A stretch of 40,317 nucleotides of DNA from CAZHAC01 sp964383855 (GTDB lineage Bacteria > Chloroflexota > Dormibacteria > Dormibacterales > Dormibacteraceae). A model generated the notes under the pieces. That model was given only the letters and a program-made list of their open reading frames with translations, made no database searches and had not been told where the DNA came from. Both the position numbers and the translations under genes were made by a program. Where the stretch lies: the NCBI GenBank assembly GCA_964383855.1, contig CAYLIP010000021.1:1-40317 (forward strand). The letters run 5' to 3'. This document shows, in pieces, positions 24,077 to 32,790 of this stretch. Each line of letters starts with the position of its first letter. The stretch's first letter is position 1.

Positions 24077-25331
24077 GCGCGAGAAGCTGGTGCTGGCCTA
24101 TTCGGGCGGGCTCGACACCTCGGTGGCGATCCGCTGGCTCAAGGACCAGGGGTACGACGTCGTCGCCCTGACCATCGACCTCGGCGAGAAGAAGGACCTG
24201 GACGCCATCCAGGAGCGCGCCCTCCGGGTGGGGGCGTCGGCCGCCTATGTCGTCGACGGCAAGCGCCAGTTCATCGAGAGCTTCGTCTGGCCCTCCCTGC
24301 AGGCGGGCGCGGTCTACGAGAAGGAGTACCCCCTGGCGACCGCCATCGGGCGGCCTCTGATCGCGGCGCTGCTCGTCCAGATCGCTCGCCAGGAGGGCGC
24401 CCAGGGCATCGCGCACGGCTGCACGGGCAAGGGCAACGACCAGGTGCGATTCGACGTCGCCGCAGCCGCGCTGGCGCCGGAGCTGAAGGTGGTGGCGCCG
24501 GTCCGGGAGTGGGCGATGAACCGCGACGACGAGATCGAGTACGCGCGCCAGCACTCGATCCCGGTGCCGGCCACCGTGGAATCGCCCTACTCGACCGACG
24601 AGAACCTGTGGGGACGCTCGATCGAAGCCGGCATCCTCGAGGACCCGTGGGCCGAGCCTCCGGACGACGTCTGGGAGTGGACGCGCGATCCCCGCGATTG
24701 CCCCGAGGAGCCGGTCTACGTGGAGGTCGGCTTCAAGAAGGGCATCCCGGTCACGCTGGACGGCCAGGAGCTGGACGCGGTCGCCCTCGTCGAGCGGCTG
24801 AACAAGCTTGGAGGCGAGAACGGCGTCGGCCGCATCGACCACCTGGAGAACCGGCTGGTCGGCATCAAGTCGCGCGAGATCTACGAGGCGCCGGCGGCGG
24901 TCATCCTGCTCGCCGCGCACCAGGCGCTGGAGGACATCGTCCTCACCAAGGACGTCGCCCGCTTCAAGGAGACGGTGGCCGCGGAGTGGGCGCAGATGAC
25001 CTATGACGGCCTCTGGTTCAGCCCGCTGCGCGAGGCGCTCTACGCCTTCGTGGCCCACACCCAGCTGCACCTGAACGGGGAGGTGCGCCTCAAGCTGTAC
25101 AAGGGGACCTGCCGGGTGGTGGGCCGCAAGGCGCCCGAGCAGCTCTACCGGATGGAGCTGGCGACCTATGGGCGCGGCGACCAGTTCGACCAGTCGGCCG
25201 CCGCCGGGTTCATCAAGCTCTGGGGCATGAGCGTCCGCACCGCCTCTGAGATCCAGGGCCAGCTGCACTCGCTCGACCTCTCCAAGCTGGTCGGCAAGGA
25301 CGTGAAGCGGCTGACCGCCGGTGACCGGTAA
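24069..25331 (+). CDS. argG: Argininosuccinate synthase
   Basis: Joins citrulline and aspartate with ATP. 420 residues. ATP-binding P-loop LAYSGGLDTSVAIRWL at 9-24, HGCTGKGNDQVRFD, YSTDENLWGRSIEAG and EVGFKKGIPVTLDG are diagnostic. TTG start at 24069 inside argR's end. Its substrate citrulline requires ArgF, which must be encoded outside this window. Confidence 0.97.
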   Translation: MAEREKLVLAYSGGLDTSVAIRWLKDQGYDVVALTIDLGEKKDLDAIQERALRVGASAAYVVDGKRQFIESFVWPSLQAGAVYEKEYPLATAIGRPLIAALLVQIARQEGAQGIAHGCTGKGNDQVRFDVAAAALAPELKVVAPVREWAMNRDDEIEYARQHSIPVPATVESPYSTDENLWGRSIEAGILEDPWAEPPDDVWEWTRDPRDCPEEPVYVEVGFKKGIPVTLDGQELDAVALVERLNKLGGENGVGRIDHLENRLVGIKSREIYEAPAAVILLAAHQALEDIVLTKDVARFKETVAAEWAQMTYDGLWFSPLREALYAFVAHTQLHLNGEVRLKLYKGTCRVVGRKAPEQLYRMELATYGRGDQFDQSAAAGFIKLWGMSVRTASEIQGQLHSLDLSKLVGKDVKRLTAGDR

Positions 25332-25392
25332 GAGCGGGGCCCGGAGCGCCCCGATGTCGCCAGCAAGATCGTCGTCCCCGAAGGAGGGCGGG

Positions 25393-26736
25393 GTGCTGCG
25401 GGGCAAGCTCTGGGCGGGACGGTTCCAGAAGGGGCTGCTGCCCGAGCTGGCCGCCTTCGGCGATTCGCTCGAGATCGACTACGAGCTCTACCCCTACGAC
25501 ATCGCCGGATCGGTCGCGCACGCGCGCGGCCTGCAGGCGGCGGGACTGCTGACCAGGGGCCAGCTCCGGGCGATCGAGAAGGGCCTGGCCCAGGTCGAGC
25601 GCGAGCTGGACGGCGGCCGCTTCGAGTTCAAGCCCAGCGACGAGGACATCCACACCGCGGTCGAGCGGCGCCTCACCGAGCTGGCCCCCGACGCCGGCGC
25701 CCGCCTCCACGCCGGCCGCTCGCGCAACGACCAGGTGGCTCTCGACCTGCGCATGTACGCTCGGGCGGCGGCGGCCGGAGTCGTCGCCGAGATCTCAAAG
25801 CTGGTGACGGCACTGGCCGGCCAGGCGCAAAAGCACGCGGGCTGGCCGATGCCCGGCTACACGCACCTCCAGCGGGCACAGCCGGTGACCGTCGGCCACC
25901 ACCTGCTTGCGCACGCGGAGCCGCTGCTGCGCGACGCGCGGCGCGCGCAGAACGCCCATGAGAGCGCGGACGCGATGCCGCTGGGCTCAGGTGCGCTGGC
26001 CGGGACAACCCTCCCGCTGCAGCGCGAGGTGGTGGCGCGCGAACTCGGCTTCTCGCGGCTCACGGAGAACTCGATTGACGCGGTGGCCGACCGCGACTTC
26101 GCGCTCGACCTCCTCTACGCCTGCACGTCGATCGGCCTCCATCTCTCCCGGCTGGGCGAGGACATGGTGCTCTGGGCCTCCAGCGAGTTCGGCTTCGTCC
26201 GCCTGGCGGACGAGATCTCGACCGGGTCGAGCATCATGCCGCAGAAGAAGAACCCCGACATCGCGGAGCTGCTGCGGGGCCGGAGCGGGCGGGCGCTGGG
26301 CGCCTTCACGGCCCTGGCCACCGTCCTCAAGGGCCTTCCGCTGGCCTATGACAAGGACCTTCAGGAGGACAAGCCGGCGCTCTTCACCGGCGTTCAGAAC
26401 GCGCTCGACTGCCTGGAGGCGGCGCGGCTGGTGGTCGAGCGCCTGGAGTTCGTCCCCGAGCGCCTGGAGGGGGCGCTCGCCGACCCCGACCTCTACGCGA
26501 CCGACAGCGCCGAGCAGATGGTGGCCACGGGCACGCCCTTTCGCCAGGCTCACGGTGAGGTCGCGAGGCAGGTGGCCGCCGGCCGGCACGCGGCCCCCTG
26601 GGACGCCGGCCGCTCACTCGAGCTGCGCGACCTGGCGGGCGCGCCGCAGCCGGCGAGGGTGGCGGCCCGGGCGCGCGCCATCCGCCGGGAGGCGGCCGCG
26701 CTCTCCCGCTGGGCCGGCGCCCGGAGTGCCGTCTAG
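25393..26736 (+). CDS. argH: Argininosuccinate lyase
   Basis: Splits argininosuccinate into arginine and fumarate. 447 residues from the start chosen here. Fumarase/aspartase superfamily signature GSSIMPQKKNPD at 278-289 (with the catalytic Ser loop), HAGRSRNDQVALDLRMY, and TRLQRAQPVTVGHH-like THLQRAQPVTVGHHLLAH. The frame opens at 25321 (GTG, overlapping argG by 11 bases), but GTG at 25393 is preferred: AAGGAGG at 25381-25387 lies 5 bases before it and the protein then starts LRGKLWAGRF, the usual family N-terminus. Last gene of the arg operon. Confidence 0.95.
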   Translation: MLRGKLWAGRFQKGLLPELAAFGDSLEIDYELYPYDIAGSVAHARGLQAAGLLTRGQLRAIEKGLAQVERELDGGRFEFKPSDEDIHTAVERRLTELAPDAGARLHAGRSRNDQVALDLRMYARAAAAGVVAEISKLVTALAGQAQKHAGWPMPGYTHLQRAQPVTVGHHLLAHAEPLLRDARRAQNAHESADAMPLGSGALAGTTLPLQREVVARELGFSRLTENSIDAVADRDFALDLLYACTSIGLHLSRLGEDMVLWASSEFGFVRLADEISTGSSIMPQKKNPDIAELLRGRSGRALGAFTALATVLKGLPLAYDKDLQEDKPALFTGVQNALDCLEAARLVVERLEFVPERLEGALADPDLYATDSAEQMVATGTPFRQAHGEVARQVAAGRHAAPWDAGRSLELRDLAGAPQPARVAARARAIRREAAALSRWAGARSAV

Positions 26737-26775
26737 CTAGTTTCAGGGTTGCGGTGAAGCCTTGACAGAGGCTCC

Positions 26776-26799
26776 GCTGTCCGGCGTCCGCCGGACAGC
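26776..26799. terminator. Perfect GC-rich hairpin after argH
   Basis: GCTGTCCGGC (26776-26785), loop GTCC, GCCGGACAGC (26790-26799): a perfect 10-bp stem with a 4-base loop in the 150-base gap between argH and greA. No T-run follows on either strand, so it is either a poor intrinsic terminator, a pause site, or a mRNA-end stabiliser for the arg operon. Confidence 0.5.
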
Positions 26800-26867
26800 A
26801 GACCACCGAGCTCGCGAGGCTTTCGCTTTATGTGTGCTTGGGCGGCTCACCCGATCCGGCTGGCGTG

Positions 26868-26873
26868 TACACT
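26868..26873 (+). promoter_or_regulatory. Candidate -10 element of greA
   Basis: TACACT preceded by TG, 14 bases before the greA ATG at 26887. No Shine-Dalgarno lies in between, so the message would start about 7 bases before ATG. A -35 is not obvious. Confidence 0.45.
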
Positions 26874-26886
26874 TCCCAGCCTGTTA

Positions 26887-27354
26887 ATGGACGACAAGCC
26901 TGTCTTGATATCGAGGGAGGGCCTTCGCAAGCTCGAGGACGAGTACGAAGATCTGGTCAACAACCGGCGCCGGGAGGTGGCCGAGCGCATCCGCCAGGCG
27001 CGTGATTTCGGCGACATCGCCGAAAACGCCGAGTACATCGAGGCCAAGAACGAGCAGGGCCTGCTCGAGGGCCGGATCCTGACCCTGGAGGCGATGCTGC
27101 GAAAGGCCGTCCTCATCGAGGAGGCCATGACCGAGACGGGCGTCGTCGGCGTCGGCGCCAGCGTCCAGATCGAGGGCCCCGAGGGCGACGAGACCTACGC
27201 GATCGTGGGTGCCGCCGAGGTTGATCCGCTGAAAGGCTACATCTCCAACGAGAGCCCGCTCGGTCGAGCCCTGATCGGCCACCGCGCCGGCGACGAGGTG
27301 GAGTGGAGCTCCCCGATGGGCACCTCCAGGCTCCGGATCCTCGCCGTCAGCTGA
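26887..27354 (+). CDS. greA: Transcription elongation factor GreA
   Basis: Rescues backtracked RNA polymerase by stimulating transcript cleavage. 155 residues: an N-terminal antiparallel coiled coil (about 1-75) with the acidic tip ARDFGDIAENAEYIEAK (Asp43 and Glu46 match the catalytic pair of GreA), and a C-terminal FKBP-like domain with YISNESPLGRALIGHRAGDEV. The ATG at 26887 is chosen because the earlier start (26830) adds an unrelated leader that overlaps the putative promoter. No Shine-Dalgarno, so probably leaderless or near-leaderless. lysS follows 66 bases later, a pairing common in Gram-positive-type genomes. Confidence 0.95.
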   Translation: MDDKPVLISREGLRKLEDEYEDLVNNRRREVAERIRQARDFGDIAENAEYIEAKNEQGLLEGRILTLEAMLRKAVLIEEAMTETGVVGVGASVQIEGPEGDETYAIVGAAEVDPLKGYISNESPLGRALIGHRAGDEVEWSSPMGTSRLRILAVS

Positions 27355-27405
27355 GCGGGGAGCGGCGGAGGAGAGGGCATCTGGGCCGGCCCGACGCCGA
27401 GTAGC

Positions 27406-27411
27406 TACCCT
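27406..27411 (+). promoter_or_regulatory. Candidate -10 element of lysS
   Basis: TACCCT ends 10 bases before the lysS GTG, with no Shine-Dalgarno in the gap; a leaderless start fits. Confidence 0.4.
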
Positions 27412-27420
27412 CTACTGGCG

Positions 27421-28841
27421 GTGCCTGACGAAAACCCTCAGTTAGACATGCCCGCCGTTCTGCGGGACCGCCGGGAAAAGCTGCGCCGCCTGCAAGAGGC
27501 GGGCGTCGAGCCCTTCGCCCGCGAGTTCCCCCGAACGCACACGGTGGCCGAGGCTCGGGCGCTCGCGCCCGAGGGCGACAGCCGCAGCCAGCCGGTCCAG
27601 GTCGCCGGGCGGCTGGTCGGCAAGCGGGGTCAGGGGGGCATGGCCTTCGCCGACCTGGAGGACCAGAGCGGGCGGATCCAGGTCGTCTCGCGCCGCGACA
27701 ACGTGGGCGAGACCGAGCACGAGCGCTTCCTGGACCTCGATCTCGGCGATATCGTCGGCGTCGAGGGCCCCGTCTTCCGCACGCGCCGCGGCGAGCTCAG
27801 CATCGACGCCTCGAAGATCCAGCTGCTCACCAAGTCGCTGCGGCCCCTGCCCGAAAAGTGGCATGGGCTCAAGGACGTGGAGACCCGCTACCGGCAGCGC
27901 TACCTCGACCTGCTCGCCAATCCCGACTCCCGCGAGGTCTTCCTGAAGCGCACCCGGATCATCCGGGCGATCCGGCGCCTGCTCGATTCGGAGGGCTTCG
28001 TCGAGGTCGAGACCCCGGTCATGCACGACATCCCGGGCGGTGGCCACGCCCGGCCCTTCGTGACGCGCTACAACGTCCTCGGCCGCGACTTCTACCTGCG
28101 CATCGCGCTCGAGCTCCACCTGAAGCGGCTGGTCGTGGGCGGGCTCGAGCGCGTTTACGAGCTCTCCCGGCTCTTCCGTAACGAGGGGCTCTCGCCGCGG
28201 CACAATCCCGAGTTCACGATGCTCGAGGCGTACCAGGCGTATGCAACCTATGAGGACATGATGCGGCTCACCGAAGGGCTCGTGGTGGCGGCGGCCGAGG
28301 CCGCGGGCACGCCCCTGAAGACGGTCTGGAGCGGAGAGGAGATCGACCTCGCCCCGCCCTTCCGGCGTGCCCGCATGTTCGACCTCGTGCTCGAGGCGAC
28401 CGGTCAGGAGCTCTATGGCGAACCGCTCAACGAGGCCTTCGAGGAGTCGGTGCAGCCAAAGCTGCGCCAGCCGACGTTCGTCCTCGACTACCCGATCGAG
28501 GTCTCGCCGCTGGCGCGCCGGCGCGCCGAGGATTCCCGGTTCGTCGAGCGCTTCGAGCTGGTCATCGCCGGGATGGAGTTCGCAAACGCGTTCACCGAGC
28601 TCACCGACCCGCTGGACCAGCGCGAGCGATTCGAGCGGCAGGCGGCCGCCCGCGCCGCAGGCGATGAGGAGGCGATGATGTTCGACGAGGATTTCGTAGT
28701 CGCCCTCGAGCACGCGATGCCGCCAACCGGCGGCCTGGGCGTGGGCATCGACCGGCTGGTCATGCTGCTCACCGACCAGGACGCGATTCGCGACGTGATC
28801 CTCTTCCCGCAGATGAAGGAACGGCCCGACACGGCGCGCTG

Positions 28842-28842
<1 letters not shown>
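27421..28842 (+). CDS. lysS: Lysyl-tRNA synthetase, class II
   Basis: Charges tRNA-Lys. 473 residues, a little shorter than the usual about 490-505. N-terminal OB-fold anticodon-binding domain (about 55-140; VQVAGRLVGKRGQGGMAFADLEDQSGRIQ), motif 1 region with LDSEGFVEVETPVMHDIPGGGHARPF, motif 2 with FRNEG (252-256) and HNPEFTMLE, and motif 3 GGLGVGIDRL (437-446). GTG start at 27421 with no Shine-Dalgarno but a TACCCT hexamer ending 10 bases before it, suggesting a leaderless message. The stop overlaps the serS ATG by one base. Confidence 0.97.
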
Positions 28843-30101
<1,259 letters not shown>

Positions 30102-30103
30102 AG

Positions 30104-30589
30104 GTGGACGAGCTCGACGCGGCATTCGCCGCCAACCGCGCCTACGCCGAAGGGTTCCACCAGCCCGGGCTGCCGACGCGTCCAGCCAGGCGGCTGGCCG
30201 TCCTCTGCTGCATGGACTCGCGGATCGACCTCTACCAGGTTCTTGGGCTTCGGAACGGCGAGGCGCACATCGTCCGCAACGCGGGCGGGCTGGTCACCGA
30301 GGACGCCGTGCGCAGCCTGGCGCTCTCGCACTGGGCGCTCGGCACCGAGGCGATCCTGGTCATCCAGCACACACGCTGCGGCCTGGAGCGCCTCGACGAG
30401 CCGGCGCTGCGGGAGCGGATCCGCCTGGAGACGGGCGCGGAGCCGGCGCCTTTCGGCGCCTTCGAAGAGGTCGAGGACAGCGTCCGCCAGGGCCTGGACC
30501 GGCTGCGCCAGGATCCGCTCTTCGCCGGCATGCGGGTGCGGGGCGCGGTCTACGACGTGGACAGCGGGCGGCTGACCGAGATTTCCTGA
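30104..30589 (+). CDS. Beta-class carbonic anhydrase, short form
   Basis: Interconverts CO2 and bicarbonate. The 161-residue protein carries the zinc site of beta-carbonic anhydrases: Cys36 with Asp38 and Arg40 in CMDSR, and His89 and Cys92 in QHTRCG. The start (ANRAYAEGFHQPG) and LGLRNGEAHIVRNAGG match the short actinobacterial type exemplified by Mycobacterium tuberculosis Rv1284, from memory. GTG at 30104 lies two bases after the serS stop with AAGG just before; the longer frame runs back inside serS. It converges with the next minus-strand gene, 24 bases apart. It could supply bicarbonate for carbamoyl phosphate or carboxylases. Confidence 0.9.
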   Translation: MDELDAAFAANRAYAEGFHQPGLPTRPARRLAVLCCMDSRIDLYQVLGLRNGEAHIVRNAGGLVTEDAVRSLALSHWALGTEAILVIQHTRCGLERLDEPALRERIRLETGAEPAPFGAFEEVEDSVRQGLDRLRQDPLFAGMRVRGAVYDVDSGRLTEIS

Positions 30590-30613
30590 GGTCGCCGCGG
30601 CGCCGAGGCAGCG

Positions 30614-31834
30614 TCAGGCGCAGGCGCCGGCGACCATGACGAACGCCTTGGCCTTCTGGGGAATGCCGCTCGGCATCACTGCGCCGGGTGGCGGAGTCGG
30701 CGGCGGGAACAGATCATCCGGGATGTCCGCCACCTTCTGGAACCTGTCCCCGGAGAGCAGCCACAGCTGACCGGCTCCCGAGAACCAGGTGCCGTGGCTG
30801 TCAACGCCGGTCGACGAGAGAGCGGGCGCGCTCCCGGGGATCGGCTGCGCCTGGCCGGGGCCGGTCAGAAGCAGGTAGGTGGGCGGCGGCGGGACGTAGT
30901 CCGCCGGCGGCTTTTCGGTGAAGACCCGGGTGACCGCCTGCGCGATCAGCGGGTGGCCAGCGGCATCGATGCCGACCACGCTCACGAAGCTGCCCTCGGG
31001 CGCCGTGTACCAGGTGGCCACGGCGCCGCTCGCCAGGTCCATCCTGGTGATCGTGTCCGGGCCGCCGCCGGGGCCCTTCGCCACCACCGAGCCCTCCATC
31101 GGCGGCATGGGAATGTGGCTCATCGTGATGCCCCAGAGCGCGCCGCCGCCGATCACTCCACCGCCCCCGAAGTAGGGGCCGTAGGGCTGGCCGGGCTTGG
31201 GCGCCGGCGGCGGCGGGTTGGGTCCCACCCGGCGCAGGTTGGCGCCGCTGATGTCCACCGCCCACAGCTCAGGACCGGCGGGCTGCGCCTTGAAACTCTG
31301 GAGGTAGAAGTAGAGCGTGCTGCCGGCCCAGCCGACAACGTTTGCGCTGCCCTCGCCCTTCCAGGCGGTCCGATCGTGGCCGGTGGCGATGTCGCGGATG
31401 CGGACGTCACCGGTCGGTGGCTCGCCCGGCACGCCGTTGGTGCTGGTCGAGAAGGCGTAGTACTTGCCGTCTGCCGACACCCACTGGCGCTGCACGGGCA
31501 CCCACTTCTTGAGCTGGGTGTCGTAGCTGTAACTGCCGAAGGACTTGCCGTTGACCGCCGGGAGCGCGCTCTGGACGGTCACCTTGCCGTCGGGGAAGCT
31601 GATCATGGCCTCGGTCCGTCCGTAAACGGTGACCGGGAGCGTGCACTGGAGCGCGACCCCGGGGGCAACCGTCACCGTTCCGACCACGGAGCCGGTGGCG
31701 TGCTGCGGCCGGGTGCTGAAGTAGCGGTAGGCGACCAGGCCGCCGACCAGGGCTAGCGTGACCAGGACGACCATTCCGGCGGCGACCGCCTGCCACGCCT
31801 TGCGGGGCTCCTGAGGCTGCAGATCCCCGTCCAT
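30614..31834 (-). CDS. Membrane-anchored extracytoplasmic protein of unknown function
   Basis: 406 residues: a 15-residue cytoplasmic N-terminus, one membrane segment (about 16-37: AVAAGMVVLVTLALVGGLVAYRYF), then a long outside domain. The outside part is rich in beta-strand repeats of the type LWAVDISGANLRRV, ITRMDLASGAVATWYTAPEGSFVSVVGID and LWLLSGDRFQKVADIP, as in beta-propeller/PD40-like proteins that read like WD or TolB repeats. A Pro/Gly-rich loop (NPPPPAPKPGQPYGPYFGGGG) is in the middle and another Pro-rich stretch is near the C-terminus. I do not recognise the family. ATG at 31834 has GGAGGG upstream; the frame that opens at 32020 would run through the tRNA gene and is rejected. Confidence 0.75.
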   Translation of the reverse strand: MDGDLQPQEPRKAWQAVAAGMVVLVTLALVGGLVAYRYFSTRPQHATGSVVGTVTVAPGVALQCTLPVTVYGRTEAMISFPDGKVTVQSALPAVNGKSFGSYSYDTQLKKWVPVQRQWVSADGKYYAFSTSTNGVPGEPPTGDVRIRDIATGHDRTAWKGEGSANVVGWAGSTLYFYLQSFKAQPAGPELWAVDISGANLRRVGPNPPPPAPKPGQPYGPYFGGGGVIGGGALWGITMSHIPMPPMEGSVVAKGPGGGPDTITRMDLASGAVATWYTAPEGSFVSVVGIDAAGHPLIAQAVTRVFTEKPPADYVPPPPTYLLLTGPGQAQPIPGSAPALSSTGVDSHGTWFSGAGQLWLLSGDRFQKVADIPDDLFPPPTPPPGAVMPSGIPQKAKAFVMVAGACA

Positions 31835-31947
31835 CTTCGGACCCTCCACGTGAGCCGATGTACAACCGGCCGAGGGCAGCGTATCCGAGCCCGGTCGGAA
31901 AGGAAAGATGTCATTTACAGGCCGCGCCCCCGGCCGAGGGCTCTGGG

Positions 31948-31953
31948 TAGACT
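31948..31953 (+). promoter_or_regulatory. Candidate -10 element of the tRNA-Ser gene
   Basis: TAGACT ends 12 bases before the tRNA 5' end, so a transcript starting near 31960 would carry a very short 5' leader for RNase P. No -35 with good spacing. Confidence 0.45.
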
Positions 31954-31964
31954 CGGTTGGCCGC

Positions 31965-32054
31965 GGAGGGATGGCCGAGTCCGGTTGATGGCAGCTGTCT
32001 TGAAAACAGCCGTGGCGCAAGCCACCGGGGGTTCAAATCCCTCTCCCTCCGCCA
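31965..32054 (+). tRNA. tRNA-Ser (anticodon UGA)
   Basis: 90 bases including an encoded CCA (32052-32054). Acceptor stem GGAGGGA (31965-31971) pairs with TCCCTCC (32044-32050), discriminator G. Anticodon stem GCTGT/ACAGC closes the loop CTTGAAA with anticodon TGA at 32001-32003. The long variable arm (about CGTGGCGCAAGCCACCG) is the class II feature of tRNA-Ser. T arm contains GTTCAAATC. It reads UCA and other UCN codons. Confidence 0.97.
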
Positions 32055-32163
32055 GTTTCAGAGGTCCCTCGAGCAACCCGATATAGGCCAGGAGAGGATC
32101 TTGGTCCCGAGCTCGGCGGCGAGGCCGGTCTCGACGATCGGGGTTCCGACGCATGATTGGCGC

Positions 32164-32790
32164 ATGCCGTCACCCCGCGGTCCATTGGCGATGCCGCGCG
32201 CGCAGGGCCTCGGCCGACTCGCCGCCGGCCTCGGCAGCGTCCTCCTGCTGGTTGCCGGCTGCACGACGTCGCCCTCGCGACCCAGCTCGCCGGACAGCTC
32301 CTGGTCGCCGCCGCCTGGGGCCCCGACGCTCCAGGGTGGCTGCTCGAAGACCCAGGTGTTCGCGGGCGGCGTCACGGCGCCAGGCTGGGCGCGAGCTGGA
32401 TTCAGCGGCATCGGGGGGCCGCCCTGGGCGCTCTCCGAGTCCGGCCGCGCGGTGGCCTATCTCTTCGCCAAACAGGTGGTGGCGGGCCCGCGCCCGGACG
32501 GCACCAGCAACAAGGTCCTCTGGGTGGTGCGCGACCCGGCGGTGCCCAGGATCACCGCCCATCCGGCGGGCCAGGCCGCGCCTGCGGTCGAGATCGGCGG
32601 TCAGGGCGCCAACCTGAACCAGCTGCCGAGCATCGTCGACCTGCCGGCACCCGGCTGCTGGTCGTTCGAGCTGGCCTGGCGCGGATCGAGCGACCGGATC
32701 AGCCTCCAGGTGCTGCCCGCCGGCTCGAGCCCCTCTCAGGGCGGTCGGCCGGCGCTCGCCCTGAGCCAACCGCCTACGCTCCTTGGGTGA
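32164..32790 (+). CDS. Lipoprotein of unknown function
   Basis: 208 residues. Signal sequence with Arg residues, hydrophobic core LAAGLGSVLLLVA, and lipobox LVAGC (Cys about residue 33), then a Ser/Pro-rich linker (TTSPSRPSSPDSSWSPPPGAP). The mature domain has VAYLFAKQVVAGPRPDGTSNKVLWVVRDP and LPAPGCWSFELAWRGSSDRISLQVLPAG, which read like a beta-sandwich; two Cys (in GGCSK and PGCWS) may form a disulfide. I do not recognise the family, though short lipoproteins ending in GCWxFxLxW are common in high-GC soil bacteria. ATG at 32164; a second ATG at 32191 is possible. The stop overlaps the AceK GTG (GTGA), so it is coupled to that gene. Confidence 0.78.
   Translation: MPSPRGPLAMPRAQGLGRLAAGLGSVLLLVAGCTTSPSRPSSPDSSWSPPPGAPTLQGGCSKTQVFAGGVTAPGWARAGFSGIGGPPWALSESGRAVAYLFAKQVVAGPRPDGTSNKVLWVVRDPAVPRITAHPAGQAAPAVEIGGQGANLNQLPSIVDLPAPGCWSFELAWRGSSDRISLQVLPAGSSPSQGGRPALALSQPPTLLG

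Noticed and set aside
26762..26767. TTGACA as a -35 for greA
   Set aside because: No -10 at 16-18 bases spacing; the TACACT candidate is about 100 bases away.
31835..32020. Upstream extension of the minus-strand membrane-anchored protein
   Set aside because: It would cross the tRNA-Ser gene; ATG at 31834 has a Shine-Dalgarno and puts the membrane helix in its usual place.
31965..32054. tRNA-Ser as an integration site of a mobile element
   Set aside because: No integrase and no second copy of the tRNA 3' end seen in the following several kilobases.
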